Below the pieces are notes generated by a model, which did no database searches, was not told where the DNA came from, and was given only the letters and a program-made list of their open reading frames with translations. The translations under genes and the position numbers were made by a program. A stretch of DNA of 64,000 bases, taken from NCBI RefSeq assembly GCF_015209585.1, contig NZ_JADEYR010000005.1, forward strand, positions 62,001-126,000, in the 5' to 3' direction. This stretch comes from Brachybacterium epidermidis. GTDB taxonomy: Bacteria > Actinomycetota > Actinomycetes > Actinomycetales > Dermabacteraceae. Shown here one piece after another: positions 63,519 to 64,000 of the stretch (the stretch's first letter is position 1; the number at the start of each line of letters is the position of its first letter).

Positions 63519-64000
63519 TCATCCGAGGTCAGCGGCGACCCCGGCGATGACCCCGGCCAGCTGCCGGGGTGCGCTCGCCATCGGCCAGTGCCCGCTGTCG
63601 AGATCCACGAAGCGCAGGTCCCGCACTGGCTCGAGCTCGGGCAGATCGCCGGCGGCCAGCCACTGACGGGCATCCTCGGGCGAGTACTCGGGGCACACCA
63701 TCGCCACCGGCACCTCGTGTCGACGCGGGTCGGTGTAGTGCACGGGGGCGCGGGTGACGGACTCGGGCACAGGGTGCATGCGGGCCTCGAGCCAGGCGCG
63801 GGCCCCGGCGTCGAGGTCGTCGCTGTCCGGCCCCGCGAATGCCTCCCAGCCGGGGAAGACGCTGACGCCGTCCGAGACCGGGGCGAAGCCCGCGTAGGCC
63901 TCTCCTTCGGGAGCGGGCATGCCGCCGATCATCACCACCGCGGCGACGTCGTCCACACGGCGGTCCGCCACCATCCAGGCGAGGGTGGAGGCCGCGGAGT
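63519..64000 (-). CDS. Alpha/beta hydrolase, C-terminal part (5' end outside window)
   Basis: The frame is open to the right edge, with SAASTLAWMVADRRVDDVAA read before the ATG at 63974, so the nucleophile elbow (GHSxA type) lies at or just outside the edge. The visible 150 residues contain a strand-helix pattern, VPVAMVCPEYSPE and the likely catalytic His in DSGHWPMASAP, which fits EstA/haloperoxidase-like hydrolases. Substrate unknown. Confidence 0.75.
   Translation of the reverse strand, partial: SAASTLAWMVADRRVDDVAAVVMIGGMPAPEGEAYAGFAPVSDGVSVFPGWEAFAGPDSDDLDAGARAWLEARMHPVPESVTRAPVHYTDPRRHEVPVAMVCPEYSPEDARQWLAAGDLPELEPVRDLRFVDLDSGHWPMASAPRQLAGVIAGVAADLG

Overview
The window is 64 kb of very GC-rich DNA with dense coding on both strands, GTG starts, ATGA stop/start overlaps and several leaderless-looking starts. 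Together with a mycothiol-type maleylpyruvate isomerase-like protein, a glutamate-cysteine ligase-like enzyme, DUF222/HNH and WXG100-like proteins this points to an actinobacterium, probably of the Micrococcales (a Brachybacterium-like genome is a guess). I see no rRNA operon, CRISPR array, prophage or origin. One tRNA (Ser, CGA) and one insertion sequence (IS110 family) are present.

Layout. 0-2.6 kb: end of an FAD/NAD(P)-binding protein and a Y4yA-type PLP enzyme. 2.8-7.6 kb: AraC regulator divergent from a DinB/maleylpyruvate isomerase-like protein, a 53-bp tandem repeat array, a cardiolipin-synthase-like protein and an FAD oxidoreductase with a Rieske domain. 7.7-13 kb (minus strand): Gfo/Idh oxidoreductase, GH35 beta-galactosidase, a broken serpin and a lone MalG-type permease, probably one eroded sugar operon. 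13-19 kb: S10-type peptidase, an aldo/keto reductase broken by an amber codon at its catalytic tyrosine, NUDIX and PTS EIIA divergent from a SorC regulator, and a class IV aminotransferase. 19-24.3 kb: an antagonism island with two WXG100-like secreted proteins (one with a nuclease tip), a probable immunity protein, an alarmone synthetase and a SUKH-like protein; both WXG100-like genes carry the same palindrome-promoter arrangement. 24.3-30 kb: galactokinase-like kinase with a sugar nucleotidyltransferase, glutamate-cysteine ligase family protein and an N-terminally truncated BCCT transporter. 30-41 kb: a candidate small RNA, a HicA-like protein, HrpB helicase, RlmC methyltransferase, asparaginase, rhodanese and SufE. 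41-49.4 kb: Dps, M20 peptidase, tRNA-Ser, oligopeptidase B, MetQIN methionine importer. 49.5-53.8 kb: an SsuABC/TauABC-type importer split by the IS110 element. 54-60.2 kb: ABC-2 exporter, DUF222/HNH protein and a NarL-type two-component pair. 60.2-64 kb: AbgT transporter with AbgB-like amidohydrolase and the edge of an alpha/beta hydrolase.

The most interesting results are: (1) the IS110 element, whose 5' noncoding end contains short guides complementary to its own target and donor junctions, as expected of a bridge RNA, and whose insertion can be reconstructed to the base because it split an ATGA overlap and left a working stop and a GTG start; (2) the twin palindromic promoters of the WXG100-like genes; (3) tandem repeats that span the stop codons of four separate genes; (4) a nonsense codon exactly at the catalytic Tyr of an aldo/keto reductase; (5) a structured small RNA candidate at 30.3 kb. 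Four single-base frameshifts in otherwise normal genes may be real decay or sequencing errors in GC runs, and must be settled before calling those genes dead.
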